The notes under the pieces are model-generated. The model worked only from the letters and a program-made list of their open reading frames with translations. It ran no database searches and was not told the origin of the DNA. A DNA stretch of 64,000 nt, from assembly GCF_002295065.1 (NCBI RefSeq), contig NZ_NSGG01000021.1, positions 19,136 to 83,135 of the forward strand, given 5' to 3'. A program made the translations under genes and the position numbers. The DNA is from Mesorhizobium sp. WSM3859 (GTDB taxonomy: Bacteria > Pseudomonadota > Alphaproteobacteria > Rhizobiales > Rhizobiaceae). Shown piece by piece: positions 20,101 through 28,344 of the stretch; positions within the stretch are counted from its first letter, which is position 1, and each line of letters opens with the position of its first letter.

Positions 20101-22832
20101 GCTTCTCCCGGATGCTCCAGGGCGAGCGCGACCTCGCCACGGTTTCGCGATTGATCATGTCCGAACTCGCCCCGCTGGTGAACGCGCAATACGGCGTGTT
20201 CTATGTGACCAACCGCGACGAAGATGAGTCCTATCTGGAGCTGGCGGCGTCATACGGCGCCGAGAGTAGGGCAGCTATCAAGCAACGGCTCGATCTTCGG
20301 GAAGGGCTCGTCGGCCAAAGTGCTGCCGACAAGCGTGCCATCATGCTAGACAATGTCCCGCCGGACTTTCTGCGCGTGACGTCCGGGCTGGGCAGCTCCT
20401 CGCCGGCCAACGTCATCATTCTGCCAGCTCTGTTCGAAGACGAAGTCAAGGCCGTCATCGAACTCGCATCATTCGGCGAGTTCCGCGACACGCACCGATC
20501 ATTTCTCAATCAGCTGATGGAGTCCGTCGGCATCGTTCTCAACACCATTGCGGCGACGATGCGGACTGAGGGCCTGCTCAAGCAATCGCAGTTGCTGACG
20601 TCCGAATTGCAGGCCCGCCAGACGGAACTGACCAAAAAGCAGGAAGAACTGCACGCCACGAACGACGAACTTCAGGAAAAGGCTCAGCTTCTGGAGAACG
20701 AGAAGAAGCAGGTCGAAAACAAGAATCTCGAAATCGAGATGGCACGGCGGGCCCTTGAGGAGAAAGCTGAGCAGCTTGCGCTCACTTCAAAGTACAAGTC
20801 CGAATTCCTTGCCAACATGAGCCATGAGCTCAGAACGCCGCTCAATTCGCTGCTGATCCTTTCCAACCTGCTTGCCACCAACCAGCAAGGCAACCTCAAC
20901 GACAAGCAGGTGGAGTTTGCGCGCACCATAAATTCGGCCGGCACAGACCTTCTCAGTCTCATCAACGATATCCTCGATTTGTCGAAGATCGAGTCGGGTA
21001 CGGTCTCGATCGACATCAATGACATGCCGGTCGCGCATCTGCGCCAGCATATGGAACGCACGTTCCGCCAGCTCGCCGCCGACAAGGGACTTGGCTTTGC
21101 CATAAAGGTCGATCCAGCTCTTCCCGAGACCGTGCGTACCGACGAAAAACGCCTGCAGCAGATCGTCCTCAACCTGCTGTCAAATGCCTTCAAGTTCACG
21201 TCCGGAGGTCAAGTCAGCCTGAATTTCCGGCTCGAGAAAACTGGACGCCGCAACGGCGCCAGACAGCCCGCCAGGGCCCTGGCCATCGCGGTGACCGACA
21301 CCGGCATCGGCATTCCGGAAGACAAACAGAAACTGATTTTCGAGGCTTTCCAGCAGGCAGACGGTACGACCAGTCGCAAGTACGGAGGAACCGGTCTGGG
21401 GCTCTCGATCAGCCGTGAGATCGCCCGTCTGCTTGGCGGTGAACTCAGGGTTGAAAGCACTCCGGGCAAAGGTTCGACCTTCACGCTCGTCATTCCGATC
21501 GACGGTCCAAGGACTACGGCTGCGACGCAGCCGGAATTGCTTCCGGCCACGGAAGCGATTGCCACGACGGCAGCGCCCACCGGCCTGCCGTCTGCGGAAT
21601 TGATGGACGACCGCGACGCCATTTCGCCGGAAGACAGGGTGGTTTTGATCGTTGAGGATGATCCGACCTTCGGCGGCCTGCTGCTGGGTCTGGCACGATC
21701 GGCTGGGCTGAAAGGTGTCCTGTCGACTGCGGGGTCCGGAACCTTGGCCTTGGCCCGCAAGCTGGTTCCGGACGCGATCACGCTGGATCTCGGGCTGGCG
21801 GACATCGATGGATGGGTGCTCTTTGACCTGCTGCGCCATGATCCGAAGACCACCGGCATTCCGATCCATGTGATCTCGGGCGCGGAAGACATCGAGGGCC
21901 TGGTCACCAAGGGCGCATCGAGCATTTCCACCAAGCCCGTGTCGTCCGACGAACTGATGAAGGTGTTTCAGGATATTCATTCGAGAAAGCTTCGTATCCA
22001 GCGCCGGGTGCTTGTGGCAGACGCCGATCCGGAGCGTCGCCTTTCGCTGGTCGAAACCATCCGGGATGGGGTCACCTCGGTCACTGCAATCGGTCGCGCT
22101 GCGACTGGAGATGACATTGATCTGGCCTCGTACGATGCCGTGGTTCTCGGTCTTGGACGGTCTGCCAAGGACAACGCCCAGGCGCTCGATGAGCTTACCA
22201 ACCAGCTCTCAGACGAGCTGCCGCCGCTTCTGTTCTTTGCCCCTCATTCCGACGCCATCGAACAGGTGCTGGCGCTCAATCCGGCCTGGATCGATGTCCC
22301 GCGGGCCGAGAATTTTGCTCAGTTGGCTCTCCATATATCGGCGACACTACCAGGAGGATTGCACGAGGACATTGGGGCAGGACCGGGCCAAGCTGACAAC
22401 AGGTCAAACATCGCTGGCGCAAAAGTGCTGATCGTCGATGACGATATCCGAAACATCTACTCGCTGACGAGCGTTCTGGAGACCTACGACATCGAAGTTC
22501 TCCATGCGGAGCGGGGCCGCGACGGGATTGCGTTGCTGGAGGAGAACTCCGACGTCGATGCAGCCTTGATCGACATCATGATGCCGGAGATGGACGGCTA
22601 CGAGACCATGAGAAGAATCCGCAATACGCCCGCCATAGCCCACATTCCGCTGATATCGGTGACGGCAAAGGCAATGAAAGGCGATCGGCAGAAGTGCCTG
22701 GAAGCCGGCGCGTCCGACTATATCGCAAAGCCTGTCGATCTCGACCTTCTCATGGCGTTGCTCCGGGTCTGGATCGGTCGTTCCAGAGCGAGGGTCGAGA
22801 CCTCGCAAAATCTGCTCATGTCCGTGAACTGA
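17112..22832 (+). CDS. Cytosolic hybrid histidine kinase with nine tandem HAMP units
   Basis: A 1906-residue protein without membrane segments. Order: two degenerate HAMP-like units (residues 1-152), nine near-identical 92-residue HAMP units (153-980), a GAF domain (about 1000-1150), a coiled coil (1155-1225), HisKA with SHELRTPLNS (phospho-acceptor His about 1238), HATPase_c with GGTGLGLSISREIARLLGG, receiver 1 (about 1511-1625, Asp in TLDLGLADIDG), a degenerate receiver 2 lacking the usual Asp motif, and receiver 3 (about 1771-1890, Asp in LIDIMMPEMDG). The poly-HAMP layout resembles fungal group III (Nik1/Os1) osmosensor kinases and their bacterial relatives, so sensing osmotic or envelope stress is inference. 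The GTG at 17112 has GGGAG upstream and replaces the frame start at 16956. The second kinase starts 10 bases downstream. Confidence 0.9.
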   Translation: MSVQASRAQLDRRQILNSLKAFRRGDFSVRIDNVYEGIDSDIADAFNQIVELNDQVTKEFERLSRVVGKDGRIGERGHVRNATGSWESSVRSVNDLIEDMVQPTAEVARVIGAVAKGDLSQTMMVEIDGRPLRGEFLRIGKIVNTMVGQLASFASEVTRVAREVGTEGKLGGQARVKGVAGTWKDLTDNVNAMATNLTGQVRNIAEVTTAVASGDLSKKITVDVKGEILELKNTINTMVDQLNSFASEVTRVAREVGTEGKLGGQARVEGVGGTWKDLTDNVNSMAENLTGQVRNIAEVTTAVALGDLSKKITVDVKGEILELKNTINTMVDQLNSFASEVTRVAREVGTEGKLGGQAQVRGVAGTWKDLTDNVNSMAENLTGQVRNIAEVTTAVASGDLSKKITVAVQGEILELKDTINTMVDQLNSFASEVTRVAREVGTEGKLGGQAEVKGVAGTWKDLTDNVNLMAANLTGQVRNIAEVTTAVARGDLSKKITVDVKGEILELKDTVNTMVDQLNSFASEVTRVAREVGSEGKLGGQAHVEGVGGTWKDLTDNVNAMAGNLTVQLRDVSKVATAIATGDLTQKITVDALGEILQIKDVINTMVDQLNSFASEVTRVAREVGSDGKLGGQAQVRGVAGTWKDLTDNVNAMAANLTGQVRNIADVTTAVALGDLSKKITVDVKGEILELKSTINTMVDQLNSFAGEVTRVAREVGTEGKLGGQAQVRGVAGTWKDLTDNVNSMAENLTGQVRNIAEVTTAVARGDLSKKITVDVKGEILELKSTINTMVDQLNSFAGEVTRVAREVGTEGKLGGQAEVRGVAGTWKDLTDNVNLMATNLTNQVRGIADVVTAVAQGNLKRKLTVDAKGEIASLADTINGMIETLATFADQVTNVAREVGIEGKLGGQARVPGAAGLWRDLTDNVNQLAANLTTQVRAIAEVSTAVTKGDLTRSISVEASGEVAALKDNINEMIRNLKDQTLKNAEQDWLKTNLARFSRMLQGERDLATVSRLIMSELAPLVNAQYGVFYVTNRDEDESYLELAASYGAESRAAIKQRLDLREGLVGQSAADKRAIMLDNVPPDFLRVTSGLGSSSPANVIILPALFEDEVKAVIELASFGEFRDTHRSFLNQLMESVGIVLNTIAATMRTEGLLKQSQLLTSELQARQTELTKKQEELHATNDELQEKAQLLENEKKQVENKNLEIEMARRALEEKAEQLALTSKYKSEFLANMSHELRTPLNSLLILSNLLATNQQGNLNDKQVEFARTINSAGTDLLSLINDILDLSKIESGTVSIDINDMPVAHLRQHMERTFRQLAADKGLGFAIKVDPALPETVRTDEKRLQQIVLNLLSNAFKFTSGGQVSLNFRLEKTGRRNGARQPARALAIAVTDTGIGIPEDKQKLIFEAFQQADGTTSRKYGGTGLGLSISREIARLLGGELRVESTPGKGSTFTLVIPIDGPRTTAATQPELLPATEAIATTAAPTGLPSAELMDDRDAISPEDRVVLIVEDDPTFGGLLLGLARSAGLKGVLSTAGSGTLALARKLVPDAITLDLGLADIDGWVLFDLLRHDPKTTGIPIHVISGAEDIEGLVTKGASSISTKPVSSDELMKVFQDIHSRKLRIQRRVLVADADPERRLSLVETIRDGVTSVTAIGRAATGDDIDLASYDAVVLGLGRSAKDNAQALDELTNQLSDELPPLLFFAPHSDAIEQVLALNPAWIDVPRAENFAQLALHISATLPGGLHEDIGAGPGQADNRSNIAGAKVLIVDDDIRNIYSLTSVLETYDIEVLHAERGRDGIALLEENSDVDAALIDIMMPEMDGYETMRRIRNTPAIAHIPLISVTAKAMKGDRQKCLEAGASDYIAKPVDLDLLMALLRVWIGRSRARVETSQNLLMSVN
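17568..20051 (+). repeat. Nine tandem 276-bp repeats encoding HAMP units
   Basis: Nine units of exactly 92 codons each begin with FASEVTRVAREVG or FAGEVTRVAREVG, pass through GTWKDLTDNVN and end with INTMVDQLNS. Units 2, 3 and 7 are almost identical. Unit 5 (LTVQLRDVSKVATAIATGDLTQ) and units 8-9 are the most diverged. Length is strictly conserved, which fits a coiled-coil signalling rod with a fixed heptad phase. Confidence 0.9.
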
Positions 22833-22842
22833 CAGGTGCTCG

Positions 22843-24903
22843 ATGCAAAGGCCGTCGCCTATCCGTTCGAAAAAAATAGAAATCGTGCAGCCGACCGACG
22901 GCCCTGCCAAAGCACGCATCCTCGCCGTCGATGATGACGAACGAAATCTGTTGGCGATTGACGAACTCCTCTCTCCGCTGGCGGAGGTCGTCACTGTGCC
23001 ATCCGGTGAAGAGGCGCTGCGCTGCCTGTTGAAGGAGGATTTCGCCGTCATCCTGCTGGACGTTCTGATGCCGGGTCTCGACGGTTATGAAACAGCCGCG
23101 CTGATCCGCCAACGCGAGCAGTCCAAGCGAACGCCTCTCATCTTCCTCACGGCCATCAACAAGGAGGACGCTCATATGCTGCGCGGTTACGACGCCGGCG
23201 CGGTAGACTATGTGTTCAAGCCATTCGACCCGGTCATGCTGCGATCCAAAGTGGCCGTATTTGTCGAGCTCCACGAGAAGACGCTTGAAATCCAGCGAAA
23301 TGCCATCGCCGAGCAGGCGCTGCTGGCGAAGGCCCTGCAGGCCGAAAAACAAAAGCTTGAAGCCGAGCGATCGCTCCGCACCGCGGAGGAGCGACAGGAA
23401 GCCATTCTTGGATCATTGCCCGTCTGCTTTCACGCGCGGGCCGCCGAGCCGCCTTTTGCAGCTCGTTTTGTCACTAAAGGTGTCGAACGTCTGACGGGAT
23501 TTCCTCCCGAGCGACTGACATCCGATCCACGTTTTGGCCTGAGCCGGGTGCACCCGGACGATCTGCCCAAAGTGCGGGAAACATTGCTGGCGGCAAAAGC
23601 GACAGGCTCCTACACATGCGAGTTCCGCTGGCAGTGCGCCGACGGCAAATATCGCATCTTTCTGGACCAGGGCGTCGTATCGAAAGCTGCCGACGGGCGC
23701 CGTCCCGAAATCCTTGGCACCTTGCTCGACATAACGGATCGCCGTGAGCTCGAAAATCAGCTCCTCAAATCTCAGCGCCTTGACGCGATCGGAAGACTCA
23801 CGGGAGGGCTGGCCCACGACTTCAACAACCTGCTCGCTGCGGTTCTAAGCGGGCTAGGTCTGCTCGAGCGGCATGCCACGCTCGACAATCAGGGAAAGCA
23901 GATCGTTGAACTGACCCGCCGCTCCGCCAAACAAGGCGCTGAGCTCGTCACGCGCATGCTCGCCTTTTCACGTCGACAGAACCTTAAGCCTGCCGCGGTC
24001 CGTCTGGCAGCGCTGGGGGACACGATGAACGGGCTGGTGGCACCCGTACTGGGCGGCTTGATCCGCTTTGAATGGATGGTCGACAACTCTGTTTGGCCCG
24101 CTCATGTCGACGTCGGCCAACTGGAGCTGGCTTTGATGAACCTGGTTTTCAATGCGCGCGATGCCATGGCGTCGGGGGGAACCATTACAGTGCACGCACA
24201 GAACCGGACGATCACATCGGCATCGGAAGATTTGACAGCGGGAGACTACGTCGTCCTTACGGTCAAGGACACCGGCGCAGGCATCCCCCGGGATGTTCTG
24301 GCAAAGGTCGTCGAACCCTTTTTCACCACAAAACCGCTCGGCAAGGGGACCGGCTTGGGTCTCAGTACCGTCTACGGCTTCATGAAGCAATCCGGTGGTT
24401 CACTCCGCATTATCAGCGCCGTCGGCCGCGGGACATCGATGGAGCTTTGGCTGCCTCGTTCGGCAGAGTTGCCGGCAGATAATGCGGCCGACTCCGACGC
24501 GGAGCCGGTGATGGGCGAGGCTGAAAAGGCACTTCCGTCCTTGCTTTTGATCGACGACAGCAGCAGCCTGCGGCAACTGACAGCAGAATCTCTTCGGCAA
24601 CGCGGCTTCGCAGTCACCTGTGCTGCAGGTGGTGCCGAAGCGCTGGCAATTATCGAACGGACACCCCACGACTTCGATGTCATTGTCACGGATTTCGCCA
24701 TGCCTCTCGTGTCCGGGGTCGAGGTAATTCGTTTTGCGCGCAACCTGCGCTCGAATTGGCCAGCGGTGATGATAACTGGATATGCCGACGCCGACGCTAT
24801 CGCAAACCGTCCCCCGGATGTTCCATTGGTCAACAAGCCTTTTCGCGAAAAGGACCTCATAGAGAACATCTTGCGGGTGAACGCTGCTCAAGCGATCGGT
24901 TGA
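22843..24903 (+). CDS. Hybrid histidine kinase, REC-PAS-HisKA-HATPase-REC
   Basis: A 686-residue cytosolic protein. The N-terminal receiver (ILAVDDDERN, Asp in LLDVLMPGLDG about residue 71, Lys in VFKPFD) is followed by a coiled coil (155-190) and a PAS domain ending in ILGTLLDITDR. The HisKA segment is GGLAHDFNNLLAAVLSGL (the AHDFNN type). The HATPase shows DTGAGIP and GKGTGLGLSTVYGF. The C-terminal receiver is LLLIDDSSSLRQL with TDFAMPLVSG. It starts 10 bases after the poly-HAMP kinase stop, so both are made from one mRNA. An N-terminal receiver suggests it may be a downstream phosphorelay partner of the first kinase, which is inference. No clear phosphotransfer (HPt) protein is seen nearby. 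Confidence 0.9.
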   Translation: MQRPSPIRSKKIEIVQPTDGPAKARILAVDDDERNLLAIDELLSPLAEVVTVPSGEEALRCLLKEDFAVILLDVLMPGLDGYETAALIRQREQSKRTPLIFLTAINKEDAHMLRGYDAGAVDYVFKPFDPVMLRSKVAVFVELHEKTLEIQRNAIAEQALLAKALQAEKQKLEAERSLRTAEERQEAILGSLPVCFHARAAEPPFAARFVTKGVERLTGFPPERLTSDPRFGLSRVHPDDLPKVRETLLAAKATGSYTCEFRWQCADGKYRIFLDQGVVSKAADGRRPEILGTLLDITDRRELENQLLKSQRLDAIGRLTGGLAHDFNNLLAAVLSGLGLLERHATLDNQGKQIVELTRRSAKQGAELVTRMLAFSRRQNLKPAAVRLAALGDTMNGLVAPVLGGLIRFEWMVDNSVWPAHVDVGQLELALMNLVFNARDAMASGGTITVHAQNRTITSASEDLTAGDYVVLTVKDTGAGIPRDVLAKVVEPFFTTKPLGKGTGLGLSTVYGFMKQSGGSLRIISAVGRGTSMELWLPRSAELPADNAADSDAEPVMGEAEKALPSLLLIDDSSSLRQLTAESLRQRGFAVTCAAGGAEALAIIERTPHDFDVIVTDFAMPLVSGVEVIRFARNLRSNWPAVMITGYADADAIANRPPDVPLVNKPFREKDLIENILRVNAAQAIG

Positions 24904-25209
24904 CAGCAAGCCAACTGGATAGGCTATTGCCTGTCCCGCGAGCAGAGACTTCAGCTAGGTCTCTGCATTCCGGAATTGAAGTGATACGACGCCTTGGATG
25001 CCGTTCGTGGGGCAGTCCATGCGTTGAACTTCATTCCCCGTTGATGCCTATGCTTGCCAACAAGCCGCCAGAGCGCGACGGCTGGCTGCACGAGGTAAGG
25101 CACATCGCCGAAGGCAATGCATTCGGTTTGGACCTATGGACCCGGTACTTAGCTCTGCCTTTCCGAAAGCCGGAAATCCGCTGTCGGCCCACTGCCGTCA
25201 GTGTACGGT
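24904..25209. other. Spacer after the kinase operon, no supported gene
   Basis: About 300 bases with no recognisable gene and no clear T-tailed terminator. Confidence 0.4.
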
Positions 25210-25317
25210 TCGACAATTAGAGATCGACTGGGGTTCTTAGAAGCTTTTCGAACTTTCTGCGCCTCGCCTCAGCCCGAATTGCGGGTGCTTGTGGATAAGG
25301 CGGGCCATTATGTTGGC
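25210..25317 (+). pseudogene. Gene fragment related to 16671-16769
   Basis: The frame reads STIRDRLGFLEAFRTF, then SPQPELRVLVDKAGHYVGAYVA. It is homologous in protein and DNA to the fragment upstream of the kinase operon. No upstream start is attached and the frame drifts into the next gene. Parent family not recognised. Confidence 0.5.
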
Positions 25318-25321
25318 GCCT

Positions 25322-25686
25322 ATGTCGCGCAACACGGTCCTTCAGGTCGTAGTCGCGGTGATCACAATCCCGGTTCTCGCGGTGCTTCACAAAACGCTCG
25401 GGTGGCTGCTCGACATGACGTCGACTGATTTCATTGCCGGCATGCTGGTGGGGCCGCCGCCGTGTTTTTGGTCTGGTACTTGGCCGAACGCGAAGAGCGG
25501 ATCAATTCAAGGTCAAGGTTCGAGGAAAAGAGCACGCGACACGCTCTTGTAGGCGCTTCGCCGCCTGGTAGCGCATCATCACCTTGTTGGCCCACGTGCC
25601 GGGCCGCTGGCTGCGGCCGGCGGGCTTTTTGTTGGCGCTCAATGCCCCCGAGGGATGTAGAGGGCCTGTCCCGAAGGCACTTTTGA
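25322..25686 (+). pseudogene. Frameshifted small membrane protein
   Basis: The frame starts MSRNTVLQVVVAVITIPVLAV, a transmembrane segment, and continues to FIAGMLVG. It then loses its character, while the neighbouring frame resumes with AVFLVWYLAEREERINSRSRFEEK, a second membrane segment and a charged tail. The break is a GGGG run at 25450-25453; one more G restores a two-helix protein. A strong terminator lies inside the restored frame at 25604-25630, so the original gene probably ended before it. Function unknown. Confidence 0.55.
25604..25630 (+). terminator. Rho-independent terminator
   Basis: An 8-bp GC stem (CCGCTGGC / GCCGGCGG) with a TGCG loop is followed by five T. A closely similar terminator with similar flanks occurs at 30480-30507. 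Confidence 0.65.
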
Positions 25687-25896
25687 ACTGGAGAGTGAAG
25701 AGGAGCCGATCCCGGTCATCCGTCACGTTCATAATCCAAGGCGCCATATGCTCCCAGAATGACTGCTTGCTGTCGTTTATCATCTCACCGGCTGCGCGCA
25801 CTGCTTCCAACCGCGCGGCGTCCAAATCCGGGAGATCGACCCCTTCAGGGTGGGAATGAAAGTCCCATTATCGACGTGGAAGTAATAGGTCGTGAT
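25673..25896 (-). pseudogene. Broken DUF6894 family gene
   Basis: The minus strand shows the DUF6894 start pattern TTYYFHVDNGTFIP, but preceded by ATC instead of ATG. A frameshift at a GGGG run then leads to the rest of the domain, VDLPDLDAARLEAVRAAGEM and LLFTLQF. DUF6894 proteins are short rhizobial proteins of unknown function, often near stress genes. The lost start codon and frameshift make this copy non-functional as read. A second broken copy lies at 46113-46324. Confidence 0.65.
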
Positions 25897-26022
25897 GCTG
25901 CTTGCCCTTGTTCGACAACCCGAACTGTCTCGGGAGCAGTTTGTTCACGCTGGTTACAGCTAGACGCGTGGCGAAACCTTCACCTCCACCAAGAGTTTCC
26001 CAATCGAGTCACGGAGTTGTGC

Positions 26023-26193
26023 ATGGGTGGCGACGGCAGAGATGACAAGAAGGAACCGGTCGATCTGCTGGTTCGTCGGCTGGTCAAAGAGGCGGACGTT
26101 TCGGAGATGCAAGCCCGCGAACTGGTCGAACTGATTGGCACCGACTGGTCGTCACTCCTTCGTGAAGCCCGCTTTCTTAAAGGAAGGCACTGA
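26023..26193 (+). CDS. Small helical protein, family of 46350-46532 and 47448-47621
   Basis: A 56-residue protein. The core DVSEMQARELVELIGTDWSSLLREARFL matches two other small proteins in the window with the pattern S-x-x-(E/Q)-A-x-x-L-(I/V)-x-x-(I/L)-(L/G)-x-(D/E)-W-x-S-L-(L/V)-R-(E/K)-A. A GGAG box at 26013-26016 precedes the ATG by 6 bases. The core is predicted to be two short helices around a turn. Function unknown; the shared EcfG-type promoters of the paralogues suggest stress-related expression. Confidence 0.65.
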   Translation: MGGDGRDDKKEPVDLLVRRLVKEADVSEMQARELVELIGTDWSSLLREARFLKGRH

Positions 26194-26200
26194 TCGTCGC

Positions 26201-26225
26201 GGAACATTCCAGATAAGCGAACGTT
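26201..26225 (+). promoter_or_regulatory. EcfG-type general-stress promoter motif
   Basis: GGAAC at 26201 and CGTT at 26222 are separated by exactly 16 bases, the consensus layout of alphaproteobacterial EcfG (RpoE2/SigT) promoters. It lies about 80 bases before the small gene at 26303. Confidence 0.6.
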
Positions 26226-26302
26226 CATGGTGGCGCGTTTTAGGTGTGGTCAATTTTGAAATTTGGGTAGGGCGGAAGGGCTTCAGGCTTGGGCTTTAGG
26301 AG

Positions 26303-26521
26303 ATGGACCCGCAGCTAGCGAATTCCCGGAAGCAGTATTTTATGTCGCTCCGGCTAATCGAAAAGGCAGAGCGCTCCGTCAGGCGCACGGTGAAAGGCCT
26401 GAAGACGGGATTCATCGCGATTATTCGCTCAGCCTCGTTGCTGCAAAAGCCGGTGCGGACTCCTTTGGTTCTGCCATCGGACCGAAGGGAAATAGACCGA
26501 GAGGGGAGCCGGGGAGACTAA
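26303..26521 (+). CDS. Hypothetical small basic protein
   Basis: A 72-residue frame starting MDPQLANSRKQYFMSLRLIEKAERSVRRTVKGLKTG, basic and helical at the N-terminus and low-complexity at the end. It sits behind an EcfG-type promoter, the main support for it. The Shine-Dalgarno-like AGGAG is very close to the ATG. No family recognised. Confidence 0.4.
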   Translation: MDPQLANSRKQYFMSLRLIEKAERSVRRTVKGLKTGFIAIIRSASLLQKPVRTPLVLPSDRREIDREGSRGD

Positions 26522-26700
26522 AGCATCTGGTTGGGCTGCTGAGCTAGCCGGATGGCCTTCGCACACTCGTCAGCTTCGATCACCGCCATGTCCAGCAGAT
26601 ACTTCAGAAGCGCCTCGCCCGATGCGTCCAACCTGCGGCGCACTTCCTTCAGCATCGATTGGGCGAACTGCAGGTTCTGGAGTCTCGTGGGCTGATGCAT
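26518..26700 (-). CDS. Small conserved-type hypothetical protein
   Basis: A 60-residue protein beginning MHQPTRLQNLQFAQSMLKEV, amphipathic helices throughout (VRRRLDASGEALLKYLLDMAVIEADECAKA). The GGGAGG box 5 bases before the ATG is one of the best in this stretch and decides the start. Function unknown. It converges with the preceding small gene and overlaps its end by four bases. Confidence 0.65.
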   Translation of the reverse strand: MHQPTRLQNLQFAQSMLKEVRRRLDASGEALLKYLLDMAVIEADECAKAIRLAQQPNQML

Positions 26701-27086
26701 CTCGGCCTCCCATATAAGGCTGGACCGAGAGTATTAGCCGAAGCTTGTGCGAGAGTTAATTCAGCCGCGGCGCCTGGTCGGCGACAAAGGGCGCAAGGCC
26801 GTTGGCGAAAAACACCCGCTGAATCTGCACAAGACGCAGCGGGTGTTTTAGTCTGGCACTTCGACTGGCGCGAAAGGGACTCAAAACGCCCAGCCGGGAA
26901 CAACAATGAGATAGCGGGCTATAGGTTTCATGGTGGGGACCTATGCGCTGTAACGTGCGACCGAGGTCGCACGGAATGGACTCGTTTCTGACTTTTTCTG
27001 GGTGTATCTTCTTACCGTAATTGGGTAGAGGCACGCGGATGCCTGGGAGCGGTCATGATGCTTTCGCCCCGTCCGGGGAGACAAGC

Positions 27087-27281
27087 ATGTCGGTATACGG
27101 TGTGGCGGATTCCGCCCAACTTGCAACTCTCACGAAAGCCCTGAACGACTATTGTGCCAAGCACCGGGTTGTAGGGAAGGATGGGCGCGAGCGCATAGCG
27201 CTTAAAGTCCTGGGGCTTTTCGGACGAGGCTTGATTGATCCTGACCAGCTATCGGCAGAGCTTGAACGGGTTGCCTGGTGA
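27087..27281 (+). CDS. Small hypothetical protein
   Basis: A 64-residue protein (MSVYGVADSAQLATLTKAL, then ALKVLGLFGRGLIDPDQL), mostly helical and without cysteine knuckles or membrane segments. A GGGGAG box stands 6 bases before the ATG. The next small gene overlaps its stop by four bases, so the two are translationally coupled. Function unknown. Confidence 0.65.
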   Translation: MSVYGVADSAQLATLTKALNDYCAKHRVVGKDGRERIALKVLGLFGRGLIDPDQLSAELERVAW

Positions 27282-27487
27282 TCCAAGAGATGCATCCACG
27301 GGGAACAGAACAGCGGCTTGTCGATAGCGCGCGCCGCTTGATTGGCCGCACCCGAGCGGAAGTGGAAGATGCAAGATTGAAGGTCGAGCAATCGCGGCTT
27401 GCCCTTGAACAGTCCCGCAAGCGCCTCCAGCACTCACACCTTCTGGAGACACAGAAAAGCCCCAGCGCGGAGGGTGACCGGCGCTAG
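27278..27487 (+). CDS. Small coiled-coil protein
   Basis: A 69-residue protein. The GTG start overlaps the previous stop (GTGA). Residues 15-55 form a continuous charged coiled coil (LIGRTRAEVEDARLKVEQS and on), resembling the coiled-coil part of the protein at 48527-48952. Function unknown. A strong hairpin covers its last codons. Confidence 0.55.
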   Translation: MIQEMHPRGTEQRLVDSARRLIGRTRAEVEDARLKVEQSRLALEQSRKRLQHSHLLETQKSPSAEGDRR

Positions 27488-27492
27488 GGCTT
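27457..27492. terminator. Bidirectional hairpin terminator
   Basis: A 12-bp inverted repeat with one mismatch (AAGCCCCAGCGC / GCGCTAGGGCTT) and a 12-base loop. It is flanked by an A-run on the left and a short T-pair on the right, so it could stop transcription in both directions. Confidence 0.5.
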
Positions 27493-27592
27493 CAGGCATG
27501 TAACTAACCTAATACCTCTTTTGGACATGGTGTGATCGCGTAAGCCCTTCCTAGCCCTATAGCCTCACTCGCCATCGTCGGCGTGCGTTGCA

Positions 27593-27853
27593 CTAGCGCT
27601 TGCGCACAGCGTCCCGGCTGACCGTTATACCAAGATCCCGGCCGCTGACGGTGACAGTGTGCTCATCAACCCGCATGACCTCGCCTATAAGCTCGATCTT
27701 CTGCCCGCTGCTTATGTTGAGGGTGGTGTCCACGATCGAGTGCGGTTGGTGATACGACGGGATCAGTACGCTCACCCGATCCTCAGTGACGCGCTTCCGC
27801 ACTGTCGCGGTGATCACGACTTCGTCGCCGACCTTGATGCTGCCCTTCGCCAT
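27593..27853 (-). CDS. Small beta-strand-rich hypothetical protein
   Basis: An 86-residue protein starting MAKGSIKVGDEVVITATVRK, with alternating beta pattern (DRVSVLIPSYHQPHSI, KIELIGEVMRVDEHTVTV) that suggests a small beta barrel. The ATG at 27853 follows a GGGG box and is preferred over the frame start at 27892. No family name recognised. Confidence 0.65.
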   Translation of the reverse strand: MAKGSIKVGDEVVITATVRKRVTEDRVSVLIPSYHQPHSIVDTTLNISSGQKIELIGEVMRVDEHTVTVSGRDLGITVSRDAVRKR

Positions 27854-28015
27854 ACCCCTAAATGCTCGAGCGGCGGATTGGTTCGCAAGCACAAGCTAAT
27901 GTAACATCCGCCTGAATGTCAGGCTGTCTTATCAGCCGCTCCCCTCAAATAGATGATGGCGGCGCACCGTAGGAGTTATAGGATCAGCTTCGCGCGGGTT
28001 CCCCGAGGCGAAAAG

Positions 28016-28255
28016 ATGCAGTCTCCGGTAGAAAAGAACAAAAGCCTACTTCGGCTGTTGCCGGGCGACGCGGAACGGCAGGCGAGGCTACAGAAAATGG
28101 TCGGGCTCCGAAGCCTTCGATCCCACTGCTCTTGCCTCCGGCTCGACCCAGATGCCGAGTTTCATGATGTGATCGACTGTTCTGCTCTGTTTGAACTGCC
28201 GAAGGTCTCGGGGACGTTACGCGATGGGAGGCCGGCGACGGGCACGCTCGCTTGA
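28016..28255 (+). CDS. Possible small hypothetical protein
   Basis: A 79-residue frame with a GAGG box 8 bases before the ATG. The first 30 residues (MQSPVEKNKSLLRLLPGDAE and on) look like a real basic helical protein; the rest has no clear character and may be out of frame. Confidence 0.3.
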   Translation: MQSPVEKNKSLLRLLPGDAERQARLQKMVGLRSLRSHCSCLRLDPDAEFHDVIDCSALFELPKVSGTLRDGRPATGTLA

Positions 28256-28344
28256 AGGATTTTCGCGACGAGTCGGCTTGAAGCCGGCAGGTGTCAGGAA
28301 TTAACCCTCGTTGGTGCGGCGACCCGCTCACGAGGATCGCCACG

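Noticed and set aside
17748..20189. Very long open frame on the minus strand (over 800 codons) opposite the HAMP repeats
   Set aside because: It arises from the repeated high-GC codons of the real kinase gene. It has no ribosome-binding site and its protein is repetitive His/Asp/Val-rich without a family.
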